From positions 44,731,811-44,795,810 of the forward strand of contig CM040085.1 of NCBI GenBank assembly GCA_022496805.1: a stretch of 64,000 nt of DNA. The letters are read 5' to 3'. Below, piece after piece: positions 23,565 to 36,155 of this stretch; position 1 is the stretch's first letter, and every line of letters starts with the position of its first letter. The position numbers were made by a program, and so were the translations under genes. The notes beneath the pieces were generated by a model. That model was given only the letters and a program-made list of their open reading frames with translations, was not told where the DNA came from and did no database searches. The stretch comes from Pohlia nutans (lineage: Eukaryota > Streptophyta > Bryopsida > Bryales > Mniaceae).

Positions 23565-23796
23565 TTAACCCTTAAATGGCCCAAAAGTCCTTTGCAACCA
23601 TATGGTATATTTTGTATTCGGTGGTATTTGATCAAAATAACAATGACCAAACACTTTTCAATACAAAGTAAAATTAATAATCACAATAATATGTATATAA
23701 AAATATATCACAATTCGTATATCAAACCACAAATGAACAATTATAAGGCTAAATACTGGTTGTAGAGAGGGACCCCAAAGGCCTTTTAAGGGTTAA
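23565..23796. mobile_element. TTAA-terminated element, 232 bp (singleton)
   Basis: It starts TTAACCCTTAAATGGCCC and ends with the inverse of TTAACCCTTAAAAGGCCTTT. The right end carries the perfect palindrome AAAGGCCTTT (23777-23786). Its right TTAA (23793-23796) is also the left TTAA of the next element. Confidence 0.75.
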
Positions 23797-24331
23797 CTCC
23801 TAAGCTCCTAAGAGATCATTTTTGATCACTGCCCATTTTTAATGGGCTGCCCGGAACCAAAAAATAAGTTTTTGAATTTAAAAAAAATACAACATCAAGT
23901 CTACTTTCCAACGCAATTTGAATTATGTCAATTCAAGTTAAACTTCACCAGATAGAATTTTTCATAGTGGATCACCTCAACATTGTCTTAGTGTTATAAA
24001 ATTTGCTATTTGGAGAAAGTAATGATGTTTCCTCCATCATTTCTTTTGCTTTTTTGAAGTTTACAATAAATAAACCAATTTTAACAAAGCATGCTAAATT
24101 TTAAACTCTAAAAAAGAAAATTATAATTTATACAAAATTTCAAAGGTTAATGCTTTTAAATTCATTAAAATTTATCTAAAGTTTTTTTTTGGAAGTTTGA
24201 CCTTATGGATGATTTGTAGAGATAATTCCCTACATTTTGTCTATTGAACCAAACTTCATTAAACATATAGAAGGCACATATTATAACACATCTATGTTTT
24301 GTCCAATACCCTTTGGGCTTTTAGGAGTTAA
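23793..24331 (+). mobile_element. TTAA-terminated element, family T3
   Basis: A 539-bp element from TTAACTCCTAAGCTCC to the inverse of TTAACTCCTAAAAGCCC. It is closely similar throughout to 37993-38542 and 59041-59574 (AATGGGCTGCCCGG, TCTACTTTCCAACGCAATTT blocks). It shares its left TTAA with the preceding element. Confidence 0.85.
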
Positions 24332-24544
24332 CCTCCTGTTGAGTGGATTGTAGTAGTTTTTAAAAGCTTCATTAATTGAAAATTACATGCCATGTGCAAG
24401 TAACTCACACAAGTGCTTCAAACATGATCACTATTGAAATCAAGAAGTATCTTAAGCATTTGATAATCTGCATTCAAAAAATATATACTTATTATTTGAA
24501 CATTCAAAGGATGGGCTTGGGCACCAAACAAGGGTATCAATTTT

Positions 24545-24676
24545 CACTAGAAGAAATGTAGGACTCTATAACTACAAGTATATGACTCAAACTAGTTCAC
24601 AATGACTAATGACAGTCATTACGGACTAGTTTGAGTCGTATACTTGTAATCATAGAATCCCACATTTCTTTTAGTG
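24545..24676. mobile_element. CACTA-like foldback element
   Basis: A 132-bp segment that is almost entirely an inverted repeat, with ends CACTAGAAGAAATGTAGGAC and the inverse of CACACTAAAAGAAATGTGGG. The two halves stay complementary for about 60 bp, to TCAAACTAGT near the centre. The flanking triplets (TTT/TGT) do not match exactly. Confidence 0.65.
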
Positions 24677-25623
24677 TGTGACACCTAGTTGCTGCCGATC
24701 AATATTAGTCTTGGGGCTAAGTTCTAGTGCCTCTATTTGACCAGTGCCCAAAGACCATCATTCACACACTGTTGTTGAAATAAATATGCAAAGTTCCTTC
24801 AAATTATAGTATTTAGATCATTAAAAAAATAGACTTTAAAAATGAATCCCTTTGTATTAATTGGCTCACATAGAGGCTCTTAAAAAATTTAATGGTAGAA
24901 AGCAAAAAAATTGACCTCATGGCCTTAACTTTAAAGGCCAACAATCAAATGTGGTTTTGCTCAAAAGTGCTTCCACAACATCACTTTATGGCAGTTTTGA
25001 TGCCAAAGAATTGTTTTCTCAACAAATAATTGAACCATACAAGAATGGAAACCCAAGTCTTGGCCAAGCAAATGTTCGTTTTTTTCACTGACTAAATACG
25101 GCCTTTGGTAGCGTAACAACAAGTAAATTTATGTTTTGCACATTCATGCTATGACCAACCAAAGGCCATATTTATTAAAATTTAATGAACTTTTATGTTG
25201 TTCTTTCAACCATTTTAAAGCTGAGTAGTCCAAGGTCCACTCAACCAAAAAACCATAGTTTGAACTAGCCCTAAGTGCACCATTTTGACATTTCAAAGAA
25301 GAGGGATATTTTATCTTCTCTTACTTAAGTATATGCAAGGTTGTAGTTGCTTACTATATACAATTTTTGAAGGATAATCCTTGTCAACATTCTACTAATA
25401 AATAAATAAAATTAATGAAAAAAAGATATTTGAAAAGTTTCGGTTTGGATGCATGCATTGAATGAATTTTTATTCTACGGTGTCCACTAGAAAGAAAGAA
25501 AAAAGCACAAAGACTCCAACTCAACTTAGATTCCAATGGATGAAAGATTGGTCAAAGTGGAAGCAAAATTTCACGTCGGGAAGGACAAACTCCCGGAGGA
25601 GAAATAGTTATTGGCACATCGAG
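24677..25623. other. Unannotated AT-rich stretch
   Basis: No gene or repeat border is identified. Confidence 0.5.
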
Positions 25624-26049
25624 TAGGGTAGACGACCTGTTTCCGATCAGGCCCCCAATCACGCAGTATAGGGCGACCTATTTCCGTGAATCAGCCTGCA
25701 TTATTTTCGAATTCATTCGTAAACGGTGACGGAAACATGTTTCTTCTTAATATGGAATGGTTGGCACCAAGAATGGAAACTTGTTACCGAGTTAGTATGA
25801 TATCATGTGTTCTCGAAATCTAGTTTTACAGTTCTTGGAAATAGATCAGCCTATATTGCGAGAACGGGTTGGAGAGAATCTTCACTTTGAAAATTCGTAG
25901 TAAATTCAATATTGCCCCAAAATTTGTTCAAAAATATGTGACCTTCTTTAAATCTATTTCCCTACACTGCAAAATTATTTGCCTATTTGTTACTCCACCA
26001 GAAGTATGCTGAATTGCTTAAGGTGATCGGAAACAGGTCGTCTACCCTA
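25624..26049. mobile_element. Mariner-like 422-bp element with TA duplications
   Basis: The element (25626-26047) has termini GGGTAGACGACCTGTTTCCG in perfect inverted match, continuing through ATCA. It is flanked by TA at 25624-25625 and 26048-26049. A diverged second copy of the terminal motif (AGGGCGACCTATTTCCGTGA) lies about 40 bp inside the left end. No transposase frame is present. The TA duplication and TIRs fit a nonautonomous Tc1/mariner element. Confidence 0.8.
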
Positions 26050-26386
26050 TAGCCAAAACATGCAGTCAATGGAATTCAAATCATTCTCCAAGCCTTCGAC
26101 TTTAGACCAAAAATAAATAAAAATAAAAAATAAAACATATTTCTCAACATATTTTAACACTTATTGAGGTGCTAAAAACAATTTTGTCCAAGGTCGGTGA
26201 TGCTAGGTGGGGACCAAAAATAAAATTTGGAGAAGAAGCCAATGCAATATTAATAAGTTGCATGCAAATTTTTTTGGATGCAAATTGAAAGTATTTCTAA
26301 AAGTATGCCTAGGAGCACATCTCTATTTAAATGAGTTCTACGTGACTACAGGCTACCAAATAAATCAAAATGGCAACACATTTAAA

Positions 26387-27080
26387 GAACAAACTTCAAT
26401 TCGAATGAAAAACTTCACAGGGTAAGCTCACATTGAAATTCTTGGACCAAGGCACCAAAAATTCATCACGGATTTTAAAGTATGTGATTCTCCGAGACTT
26501 TCATGACCACAACGTGGTGCTCTGGGACACGTATCAAAATAGTACACCGATTATTGCCATTGCTGTGAGTCACAGTAATTCAGTATTCTCACAGTAATTG
26601 TGGTAATAGAACAAAGTGTAACTCACAGGAATTGAGAATTCTCACAATGAGTAGTGAGGATTGTGTGTAAAGTCTCACACTAATTGAGGATTGGTGGGAA
26701 ATCTCACACTAATTCTGCAACTCACAGCAATGGCAATAATTGGTGTAGTATATTTGAAGAACAAACTTCAATTGAAATGAAAAACTTTACATGGTAAGTT
26801 AAGCTCGCGTTGGACCAAGGCACCAAAAATTCATCACAGATTTTCAAACATGTGTGCCGTTTCCAAGATTTTTGTGACCACAATGTAATGCTCCGGGACC
26901 TAAAGCGGGTTAGCATATCAAAATGGGAGTACGAGACTTCGAAACTCACATTGTCAGTTCATGTTGAAAGAAATTCTTGGACCAAGGCACCAAAAATTCA
27001 TCACAGTATGTGTGCTTCCAAGACTTTAGTGACCACGATGTGGTGCTGGGGGACCTAATCGGTTACCATATCAAAAGAGC
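26387..27080 (+). repeat. Three diverged tandem copies of a ~150-bp repeat
   Basis: The block AAGAACAAACTTCAATT...TTGGACCAAGGCACCAAAAA...TTCATCACAG...GACCACAA(C/T)GT...GGTGCT recurs starting near 26387, 26752 and 26930. The first and second copies are separated by the 26543 MITE. A partial relative (GGGACCAAGGCACTCC) lies near 27400. Confidence 0.7.
26543..26747. mobile_element. TACACC...GGTGTA miniature element, copy 3 (distinct subfamily)
   Basis: A 205-bp element with inverted ends TACACCGATTATTGCCATTG and the inverse of TACACCAATTATTGCCATTG, then CTGTGAGT on both sides. It shares only the outermost TACACC with the elements at 9721 and 20103. It lies within the tandem repeat array. Confidence 0.8.
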
Positions 27081-27117
27081 AGTACAGATTTCAAATTCAG
27101 GGATTTTTTTTGGTTTT

Positions 27118-27340
27118 TGGGGAAGTGTTAAAGTGTCAACATAAAATTAAATGGTGTAGCCAAATGTTTCCACATTCATCCATATTTTGGACAGAACTAC
27201 CTTTTCATCCACATATTTGAATGAATTTCATTAAAAACCGACAATTTCATTCGATTTATTTTCAAAAATTGGAACACTCTGGCGTCTTCATCCATTTTTC
27301 CTGCACGCCAATTATTTTTGGTGCTTTCTAGCATTTAAAT
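27118..27340 (+). repeat. Dispersed repeat J, diverged copy
   Basis: It resembles 28543-28795 and 36156-36413 in order of blocks (GAAGTGTTAAAGTG, ACATTCATCCATATT, CATCCATTTTTC), with substantial divergence. Confidence 0.45.
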
Positions 27341-27900
27341 GCCAAAAAAAAATCACTCATTTCAATTGGAATGAATGGCAAACCTGCATTGTAGGAATTC
27401 TGGGACCAAGGCACTCCGACTGAGTGTAATTTAGTGTAGGTAGGTCCGGACCCTTTTGGCCATGCAAGAGCCTTGGGCCTGGCAAATATATTGGCCTCTG
27501 CATGGACCAATATATGCGCTCCATTTGATGTGGTTGATAGTGAGGGGCTCATGTCCCAATCACAAGGGGCCCCCATCACAAGGGGCCCCCATCTCATCCC
27601 CTCGACCACTTGGCTATGGCACAATATTCACCACCCACGGTCTCTCGTTGTTGTGTGTCCTCGTAGGACATCCATAGTAGTTATATGTTCCATCAAAACA
27701 CGCCAAACCAAGAAAGTTGCCTTGGTTCGTACACCGCGCTTAGACCCGTTCAAACCCCCGGCCCTTTGGTTGATTTCTTCTTCACACAAATACATCAATG
27801 CCATTGCTCTCATGTTTTAAGCATGATGCAGCAAAAGCCCGGCCCCATGAGCTTTGTACTTAGTTGGCCTCACCCCACACGTACCATCATTCACCAATGC
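27341..27900. other. GC-raised patch with open frames on both strands
   Basis: Frames at 27328-27624 (-), 27456-27677 (+), 27473-27820 (+) and 27628-27813 (-) overlap, and none resembles a known domain. A 17-bp direct repeat (ATCACAAGGGGCCCCCA) occurs near 27560-27595. It is possibly a decayed retroelement fragment. Confidence 0.4.
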
Positions 27901-28446
27901 TTAACCCTTAAACGTACCACTCCTTTGTAGGAAAGTCAAACTACACAATTTAGCCTTCAAGATTTATCAAAATATATTTTGTAATATTTTTCATGCATGG
28001 AATTGAATGTTTCCTATCAGTCTTGAAATTTTCAGATTTTTTTGATTTAATACGGCCTTTTTAACAAATTTTTAAGTCAAATACTTCAAAAAATAATTTT
28101 TATTACAAAAAAGCTTTAAAAAATTAATTTTTTTTGGGAGCAAGTACAAATTACAATGGAGAATCACATGATATGTTTTCCATAGAAATTTTTTATTTAC
28201 ATTTTGAAATTCGAAAGGTGAACATCCTATGTAGTGTAATTCAAACCTTGAGCTACAAAGCTTGCACAAGCAATAAAATACTCAATAATTGGAATTTTTA
28301 AGATTTGAAAAGTGGAGTACAAACTAGACTTAATAAACTTCATTTTCTTAGTTGGGTGTATTAGCAACAAAAATCATCTTCAAGATCAAAATTGGGTTTG
28401 ACGAACAAACGTCCAGAAACTGGACGCTGGGACGTTTAGGGGTTAA
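27901..28446. mobile_element. TTAA-terminated element, 546 bp (singleton)
   Basis: It runs from TTAACCCTTAAACGTACC to the inverse of TTAACCCCTAAACGTCCC. A perfect-arm palindrome CGTCCAGAAACTGGACG (28410-28426) sits just inside the right end. No coding capacity. Confidence 0.75.
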
Positions 28447-28542
28447 TTAGGGTACCTTGCCCTTCCTAAAAAAACTAGCAATTGTTTTTGCAAACTACAA
28501 TTAGATGCACTGCCGACCAGGGCATTATTTTCTTTCATTTTT

Positions 28543-28795
28543 CTTGAAGTGCCAAAGTGGTGATATAAAATGTTATAGTGGTGCTCCATATTTCAACATT
28601 CATCCACATATTGAATAGAAAATATCACATAAGAAGATATCATATATCCATAAAAAATATTTCATTTATAATTTGGCGATTTCATCCAATACATATTTTT
28701 TAGTTTGAAGTTTTCTGATGAAGTTTTTGGCCAATTTTTAGCCAAATTCTTATTTTCTGGTGCAATTCGTCATTATTTCATTAAAAAAATGCCCT
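28543..28795 (+). repeat. Dispersed repeat J, copy 1
   Basis: It is closely similar to 36156-36413 (GATATAAAATGTTA, GTGCTCCATATTTCAACATT, CATCCACATAT, TTTCTGGTGCAAT blocks). Class unknown. Confidence 0.7.
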
Positions 28796-28799
28796 AACA

Positions 28800-29135
<336 letters not shown>

Positions 29136-30064
29136 TACTCCCAAAATCAAATAAGATTTTGGCGAAAATTTGCCATAAAAACTTGGGTAGTATTGGCTAA
29201 GATCAACATCTGAAAATGCAAACAATATGAAGTGTCATTGCGGGAATCTTGGGAAGGAATATATTTTAGCTTTGTTGAAAGGGTGGCAAATGCAAGGATG
29301 CACGCATACACTCCCCACAACGGTGGTACCGTCGTCACAACGGTTATCTAGTGTCAAAATCACTTCGGCACAGACGCACCTATCTATTATATAATGCAGG
29401 GTAGTGTACACATGCTCTCCATGACAGTATTGACACTTGAATGGTCGTGTTGTATGGGCCTACCTACTTATTGTTATATAATGTTATGTGAGCTTCTACA
29501 AAGCAACCACATTATCTATGTCTTCGCAAGGTGTGCATAATGGCTATTTGTTACGCTCAAATCACTATATACTATGGGTGCGTAAATGTGGTGTGTGAAT
29601 GTAGTATGCAAACGCAATTGAATATATTTTCATTTATTTCAATAACATTTCAACCATTTGAACAAATTTTAGTCTATACAAAATTATCCATAAAGTCTTG
29701 TGAAGAGAGGCTCTTTGGGCCGAAGTTTGACAAAAGAGAGGACGGTTTTCTAAATGTGGGAGAGGTGTTGGAACCCAAAAAAGAACATAGGCAAGAAAGT
29801 TTTCCACCATCAAAAATGGTCATAAAAAATTTCTCATTTGTTGTTTGGAAAGCGCACCCTACAATACATGCCGACGTTGCTCGAAGATGCTTTGTTAGGG
29901 CGTGCTGGCTTGACGACTATAGCCCGATGACCGTGTATAGACTTGTCGACGTGTTGGCAAATTTAAACCTATTGCACATTCACCACTTCTTCGCTTGCCC
30001 TGAATGACCCCGTCTTGATTCTTCCGGTAGTCACGCTACTTGCGCCACGTGGTACTTCGAGTTA
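29136..30064. other. Intergenic with an orphan 158-aa open frame (29531-30007)
   Basis: The plus-strand frame at 29531-30007 has its first third over a diverged relic of the TACACC element. The rest (from about 29700) is GC-richer and codes a stretch I do not recognise. No intron signals or domain motifs support a gene. A decayed coding fragment is possible. Confidence 0.35.
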
Positions 30065-30462
30065 TTAACCCTTAAACGTCAAAAAAGCCCCACGGGCTTT
30101 TTAGAAAGGAATAATTGAAAAAAAGAGTAGTTTTTCTCAACCAAATCAAGCGAGGATTGGTGCATTAGAAAGCTACTAAAAAAACAATCTAAATTCCAAA
30201 TTTGTACCTCATTTGGGAGATTGTGGAATCATTGGAAAGTAATCAAAGTTATCAAAATGAACAGGAGTTGAGGTTGGGGCAGTTGAGGTTGGGGCAGTTG
30301 AGGTCGTTTTTTGAAAAGTGCTGCAGTGCTGCAGTGCTACAGTGTTGCAACAATGCTGGCCAGAAGAGCCGTTTTTTCATTTTTTTCAATTTTTTTTTCC
30401 TTTCAAAAATTTAGATGCCTTCTAGACTGCCTCGTCAGGCCCTCTTGACGTTTGAGGGTTAA
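30065..30462. mobile_element. TTAA-terminated element, 398 bp (singleton)
   Basis: It runs from TTAACCCTTAAACGTCAA to the inverse of TTAACCCTCAAACGTCAA. Palindromes lie inside both ends: nine-base arms AAAAAGCCC/GGGCTTTTT around CAC at 30082-30102, and CGTCA/TGACG near 30434-30451. The interior holds a 15-bp GTTGAGGTTGGGGCA duplication. Confidence 0.75.
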
Positions 30463-30694
30463 AATCTCTGTGACCATCTCTGCAACTTCAGTTGGACCTG
30501 TCAAATTAACCGTGAATAAATGAACTAGTCTGTGTTTTTTGTTTTTGTTTTTGAAGGTGAATAGTGTACCCATTTCCATCTCAAACACAAGATGACATTA
30601 TAGATAAATCTATTGCAATGTGGTTTTTATGAAAATATAAATAAATAAAATACTATTGGGTGGGTGACCTATTGCGATTATTGTGATCCTCAAT

Positions 30695-31293
30695 ATAACC
30701 CCTAAATGCCTAGAGCCCTCTCCAAATTCGGCAATTTTGCAAAGATGCATTATAAAATGCAACTTAGAGGGATATTTTGAACTTGATATATGAATGAAAG
30801 TTGTACATTATGAATTTTAGATTCTATCCATATGGTTAGATCTATGATTGCTATTACCAATAATAATCTATGATCGCTATTTCAAATTTGTATAAAATTT
30901 GAAACGTGAAATTCAAAATTATTTTGTAATTCAATTACGAATAAGATATTGACAATCTACGGATGAATTTTTTTGTGATTGGTTGAAATGTAATACTCTA
31001 AGTGTAGTGACTTTTGGAGATTTTTTGGTTGCTTAATTATATGAGTTGACTTTTTTTAGAGCACTTTTACACTGAAACCTTCATTATTTTGGGTGAATCA
31101 CTACAACATGAAATGAGGCATAGAAATTTCACAAATCATCCCCTTTCTAATCAGATCACATATGCATGAAGCTAACTTCCCATAGAATCTACAGTAAAAA
31201 TTTCACACTGCTAAAAGTGCATGGCGGATGAGAAATTATGGATGAAATGTGTACATCGTCCAAAAAATGGACGCTTAGGCAATTAGGAGATAA
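30695..31293 (+). mobile_element. TTAA-type element, family T4 (forward copy)
   Basis: A 599-bp element homologous throughout to 16848-17432. Both terminal TTAA have mutated to ATAA. The palindrome CGTCCAAAAAATGGACG (31257-31273) lies near the right end. Confidence 0.75.
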
Positions 31294-32391
31294 AGTCATT
31301 TGAATGTAGAAGATTCATGAAAAATGATACCAAAAAATGACTCAGATTTTATGATTTGTTCACCATCTAAAACAAGTACCTAATATATTATTCTCTTATG
31401 TTTTATAAACCTCAAAGTGATCTACACTGATTATCCCATTTAGTGAGGGTGGTTTTATAGTGTGTGTGGGAAATTAGTGAAGGTGATACTAAATCTCATT
31501 ATGATATGAAATTAGTGTGATATGAAGATTTTAGCCACTCAATGAAAAATTTAGCCCTCACTAATTTTGAGATTTGACAAAATAGTGCATGCCTTGGGAA
31601 TTAGTATCACATGCACTAAACACGCTTCTTTCATGCATATTAAATTGAATTTTTTTAGTTTTTTTTTAGTTTTTTTCTCTGATTGCTGTGCTTCAATTTG
31701 AGATCAGTTGAACTTTTTAAATATAAAAAAGAGCACAAAATGTCCAATATGATTCTAAATTAAAGTGATTTCATTGGCAATTATTTTTTCTTTTATTAAT
31801 CACGTAGAATATAATATTGGAAAATTGTAATTGATTTCAATCTTTAGAAATTTAAAAAACTACACTTTTCGTGATCATTTAAAACTAAATGCTTCTGAAA
31901 TGATTGGTGAAGATTTATAAATCTTATTTTGAAGTTTGGTTGCATATGTGGCTTCTAAGATTCACGCCTAGCATCTTCTCTTTTATTGTAGTTTTCTTTT
32001 AAAAAGAAATAGACATATTCATAGCTTATAAAAGTTTGATTCAAATCCCTCCAAAAAAAATGGATAAATAATTATTAAATATTAAATTTAAATCTCTATT
32101 AAATAGGCAAATTTTCATTGAAGTTTTATCTTTTCAAATGAATTCCTAGAAAAAAAAACCAAGTCTTCCCTTTCTTTTGGCTAGCTTTAGCGACGTCAAA
32201 TTTTAAAACAATTCCATGAAATTTACATGATAATTTTATAAATCACGCTCTACATGTCATGTTCTGTTTCATGCAAATTTGAAAAGAATTGCAAAAATTA
32301 TACAATGACTCACAATATTGAGTCACTGATCGGATCATTTTTATTGAGAGAGTTTTATGATGATTATATTTGAACAAAGTCCAAAAGTGTT

Positions 32392-32396
<5 letters not shown>

Positions 32397-32429
<33 letters not shown>
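32397..32429. repeat. (AT)n microsatellite
   Basis: A short AT run. Confidence 0.9.
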
Positions 32430-32735
32430 TGTTGCACAATTTAAAAACAAATCCAATCCACTATACCATTTGCAAATTAATGAATTTTAAAGTTGCCCAT
32501 TCTATTGATCCTATAACATTTTTTTGCAGCCCCACTGTTCACTATTGAGAAAGTAGCATCGCAAGCCAAAATCATTGTAGGAATCGTAATCTTTTGAAGA
32601 ATCAAAGCCATCACTAACTAATGATGACTTGGCAATTTCAAGGGGTGCACTTAGTGTTAAAAGTCAAGAATAATGTGCCTGCGTCACCTCCAAATTAATA
32701 CCCCTATATACAGTTTTTTTTTCATGAAAAATGAT

Positions 32736-32748
<13 letters not shown>

Positions 32749-32809
<61 letters not shown>
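32749..32809. repeat. (AT)n microsatellite, ~60 bp
   Basis: An AT run preceded by TACA repeats. Confidence 0.95.
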
Positions 32810-34071
32810 CCAAAAAGAAGCCTAATGTATGTATGCATGTTCAAATAGTAAATCAAAAAAGTAAAAGCTTAACATAGGTATACAATGAAAAACATGGCCT
32901 AAAAATAGGCTTGATTTTTTACAATATAAAAGTGCTTATTAATCATTGATGAAATCATTAAACACTTTTCATCCGTAGGATGTAATTCATACAAGTTTTT
33001 TTCTATTACAAAATTTAATGTAGCTAGTTCAATAATAGTTTCTAAGTCTTTCATGATATGATCTGTCAAGTCATAAGTCCGTAGTGATCTATGATCTTTT
33101 TGGTTCCAACACAATCCAATATCCATATGAGATGGTCGATTCAACAAATCAATTGGTTCTCTATATTCAACCCACCTATTAGCAATTTTCTACACATTCT
33201 ATAAACCCTTCCTAAATACCAAGTTTTAGTGGTCAATGCTTTTGATTTGCTTGACCTTCCTCTTTTTCTTTTTTTAATTTTTTTTTAATGAAGAGGCCTG
33301 AGAGTTACTTCCTACCTACATGTTATAAGGAAATTACCCTATATGTAAATTTACAATTCTTATCACATTAAAACGGGCTATGTATATTTACAAAATTGAA
33401 CAAAGTAACACCCTAAGCTTATGTATATTTTGTAAGCCCATCCCACAATTAATACCCCTTTTGTTCACTCACATGGTTCCATATAGGATATTGTAGTGTA
33501 CCCCTTGGGTTGGCAGCTCAACAACTTCTATGTTTTTAATAATTTCCAAATCATCAATTCCATGTTCATATGTTGATTCTTTGCACAAGCAAAAGGATGT
33601 GATGCAGTACTAGCTAAAGAATGTTATGTCAGTTTTGGCCGTGTTCTTGAAATTGCTATAATTTCTTTTTAATCAATACTCCTTATTCTAAGCCACAACC
33701 ACTCCAACATCTCAAGGGTAAAATTTGAGTAGTTACATTCACTTTGAAGAATTTAGGAAAAATATATGAAATCCAATTATTACTCAAAACCAATCACATG
33801 TATTTTAAAGAACTGTATAATTATTTTTTGCTTCAAAATTATAAAATCAGAGATGCTTGTTTGTAGATGCTTTCACATAGGACACTCGATTGAATTATAC
33901 AAGGTTCAAATTTTTTATAACACTTGCATTTTTTTATTCAATTTGAGGTGCTTTTTTTACAACGTATTCCAAATTTAAATATAGAAAGGTTACAAATCAT
34001 CCAACCATTAAAATTAATATATCATGTTATCGTAATATTCTACATTAGTGGATATCAACAAATCTGTGTTG

Positions 34072-34267
34072 TACCCTCTCTATTATAACATGTTTGGGAA
34101 GTCCTACCTTCCCAAACATGAAATTAGACTTCCCAAACTTAATATGACCTAATATGTGAGACATGGATTAATCACAAAAATTACTTGTCACATGTGTATA
34201 TTGCTTAAAACGACATCACTCTTACGGACAAACAGACTCTTTATTCACGCCAGTTGTAGTACTGGAG

Positions 34268-34302
<35 letters not shown>

Positions 34303-34335
34303 CACTTGAAACAATAGAGTATTGTCATATTATGG
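34072..34335 (+). repeat. Diverged relative of the 3322 tandem repeat, with hairpin and (AT)n
   Basis: It shares ACCCTCTCTATTATAACATG, ATGGATTA.TCACAAAAAT and CTTGTCACATGTGTAT blocks with 3322-3660. A perfect hairpin with 13-bp arms (CATGTTTGGGAAG, 34089-34101; CTTCCCAAACATG, 34108-34120) lies inside, and an AT tract interrupts the right part. Confidence 0.6.
34268..34299. repeat. (AT)n microsatellite
   Basis: A short AT run inside the diverged tandem-repeat relative. Confidence 0.9.
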
Positions 34336-34613
34336 AGTGTGAGGGTGAGTGTTTGTTTGCATTGCGTGAAAAAATAATGTGGTCCACAACAATAATGTCT
34401 AAAGAAATTGTAAAATACTTTGCAACTTTGAAGGTGGTCAAAAATACCGCCACACTGAATCTTCAAAATATGTATTACTGTGGTCTATCATAATTACAGT
34501 GACCCACAGCATATGGCGTAGTCAATACCATGGGACCTGGGTTTCAAAAAAATAAAAATATACCATGGGACCTAGAAGGTACACACTGTACAGGATTGGT
34601 ATAAAAAATGTAA

Positions 34614-34617
34614 AATA

Positions 34618-34649
<32 letters not shown>

Positions 34650-34663
34650 GATGATGATGATAA
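34614..34663. repeat. (AAT)n-(GAT)n compound microsatellite
   Basis: AAT units pass into GAT units. Confidence 0.9.
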
Positions 34664-34708
34664 TCTCAGATTTGACAGCTACGTAACTTGTTCTCCACAC
34701 AGGCTAGA

Positions 34709-34948
34709 TTAACCCCTAAAAGACCAAGGATTCATGGTTTTAAAATGACCAATTCAATTGATCATATCGTGAAAAATATAATTCAGAAGAGACCAAATTT
34801 TATATCATTAGAATCAGTGAAGAACATTACATGTATTGGTAAAAAAAGGAAATAAATTTGAACAAAAAGAAATCCACATAGGACCTACTCAAAACTGCTA
34901 AAAAACACATGAGGTTCAATTTGGGCTTCTTTGTCCTTTAGGCGTTAA
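34709..34948 (+). mobile_element. TTAA-terminated element, family T1
   Basis: A 240-bp element from TTAACCCCTAAAAGACCAAG to the inverse of TTAACGCCTAAAGGACAAAG. It is homologous along its length to 552-788, including the GATCATATCGTGAAA block. Confidence 0.8.
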
Positions 34949-34958
34949 CATGCAGAAA

Positions 34959-35729
34959 TTAACCCCAAGTGCTTGGGCCTATTACCGTGATAAAAAACTT
35001 TGGCTTGTATGCTATATTTCACCACAATTATTGAACAAAAAATAAATTTCATGTTTGCCCTACAAGAGACCAAATGTGAACTATAATCTATAATTTTTTC
35101 AAGATTATTAATGCAAAATTTAAATTGTTATGATTTTTGGAAAGTAAGAAAAGTAAAGAAAATTCATATCAATTTCAAAATATATTAAAAAAAAATATGA
35201 TTTTTTTTTCCAAATGTGTACATCACAATGAAAAACATCAGGTTGTTTACCGTGCTCAAAAAAAGATTCTAAATTTGGAAATGTAAAGGAGAAACCTAAA
35301 AACGTGGAATACCGTTGAGGAGCCATGGTAATAGAACCTGATCTTGAAATTGCTATAAATCATTCAATTTTCAGAATTTTTCAGAATTTCAAAATGAAGT
35401 GGAAACTAGAATTTGTAAGCTATATTTTGTTAGTTCAGCTCATATTCAGAAAAATCATCTCAATGGTTAGAATTGTATTTCAACTGCAAAAAAGATGAAA
35501 TTTTGAATACACTACACGGTATTGACAATTTTGGCTTTCATGAGGCACTAAAATTCATAATAATCTTAATTTGAAAGTTTTTATATACCATTTGATTGAT
35601 TCATCAACAACGTACAACATCAAAAAAAGACGGATGAAAAAAAATTCAAATGGATGAAAGAATGAAAATTATGGATGATGAAAGAATGAAATCAACCAGA
35701 TTTTGGTCGTTCAAGCGTTTAGGGGTTAA
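34959..35729. mobile_element. TTAA-terminated element, 771 bp (singleton)
   Basis: It runs from TTAACCCCAAGTGCTTGGGCC-like left end to the inverse of TTAACCCCTAAACGCTTGAA. The left end holds the palindrome CCCAAGTGCTTGGG (34964-34977). It starts 10 bp after the T1 element. The minus-strand frame at 35120-35326 inside it is not recognisable as a transposase. Confidence 0.6.
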
Positions 35730-36155
35730 CTTGGTCTAAAAGCTAGAGGCACCCATTTTCAACTTGGCATCCCAAATCAATCTTGTGAAACATAGATAGA
35801 TACATTTAGTCCAAAATGTTCAGCTTATGAACATGGATATAGTAAACGATTTGAGATACAACATGAAATTGGACTTCATAAGTTGTTCAAGATTAATTCA
35901 CTTAGACTTAAAATTTTATAATTAAAATAAAATAAAATAATGATTATGATTTGCCAATTCATTGAAAACAATCCCACTTGTCAATTTCCTTTGTAAGTAT
36001 TTTATCGATTTGCTTAAATTTCCAGAAATGGAGGCTACTCTCTTAGACTGTTTTTAATCACATTCATGCCAAGGTCACACAGGCCATGAAACAATCTGAT
36101 ATGAAACGTATTTTTGTAAACTACAGGGACAAGAAAATGAGCTCATGTAAATTTT
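35730..36155. other. Unannotated AT-rich stretch
   Basis: Nothing recognisable is seen. Confidence 0.5.

Larger units (their letters stand above)
31294..34071. other. Long AT-rich stretch without a recognised gene
   Basis: Apart from two (AT)n tracts, I see only AT-rich sequence. Open frames (32899-33147 on minus, 33766-33978 on plus) carry no recognisable motif. A segment at about 31420-31620 has repeated AATTAGTG/CACTAATT motifs and may hold a decayed inverted repeat. Confidence 0.45.
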
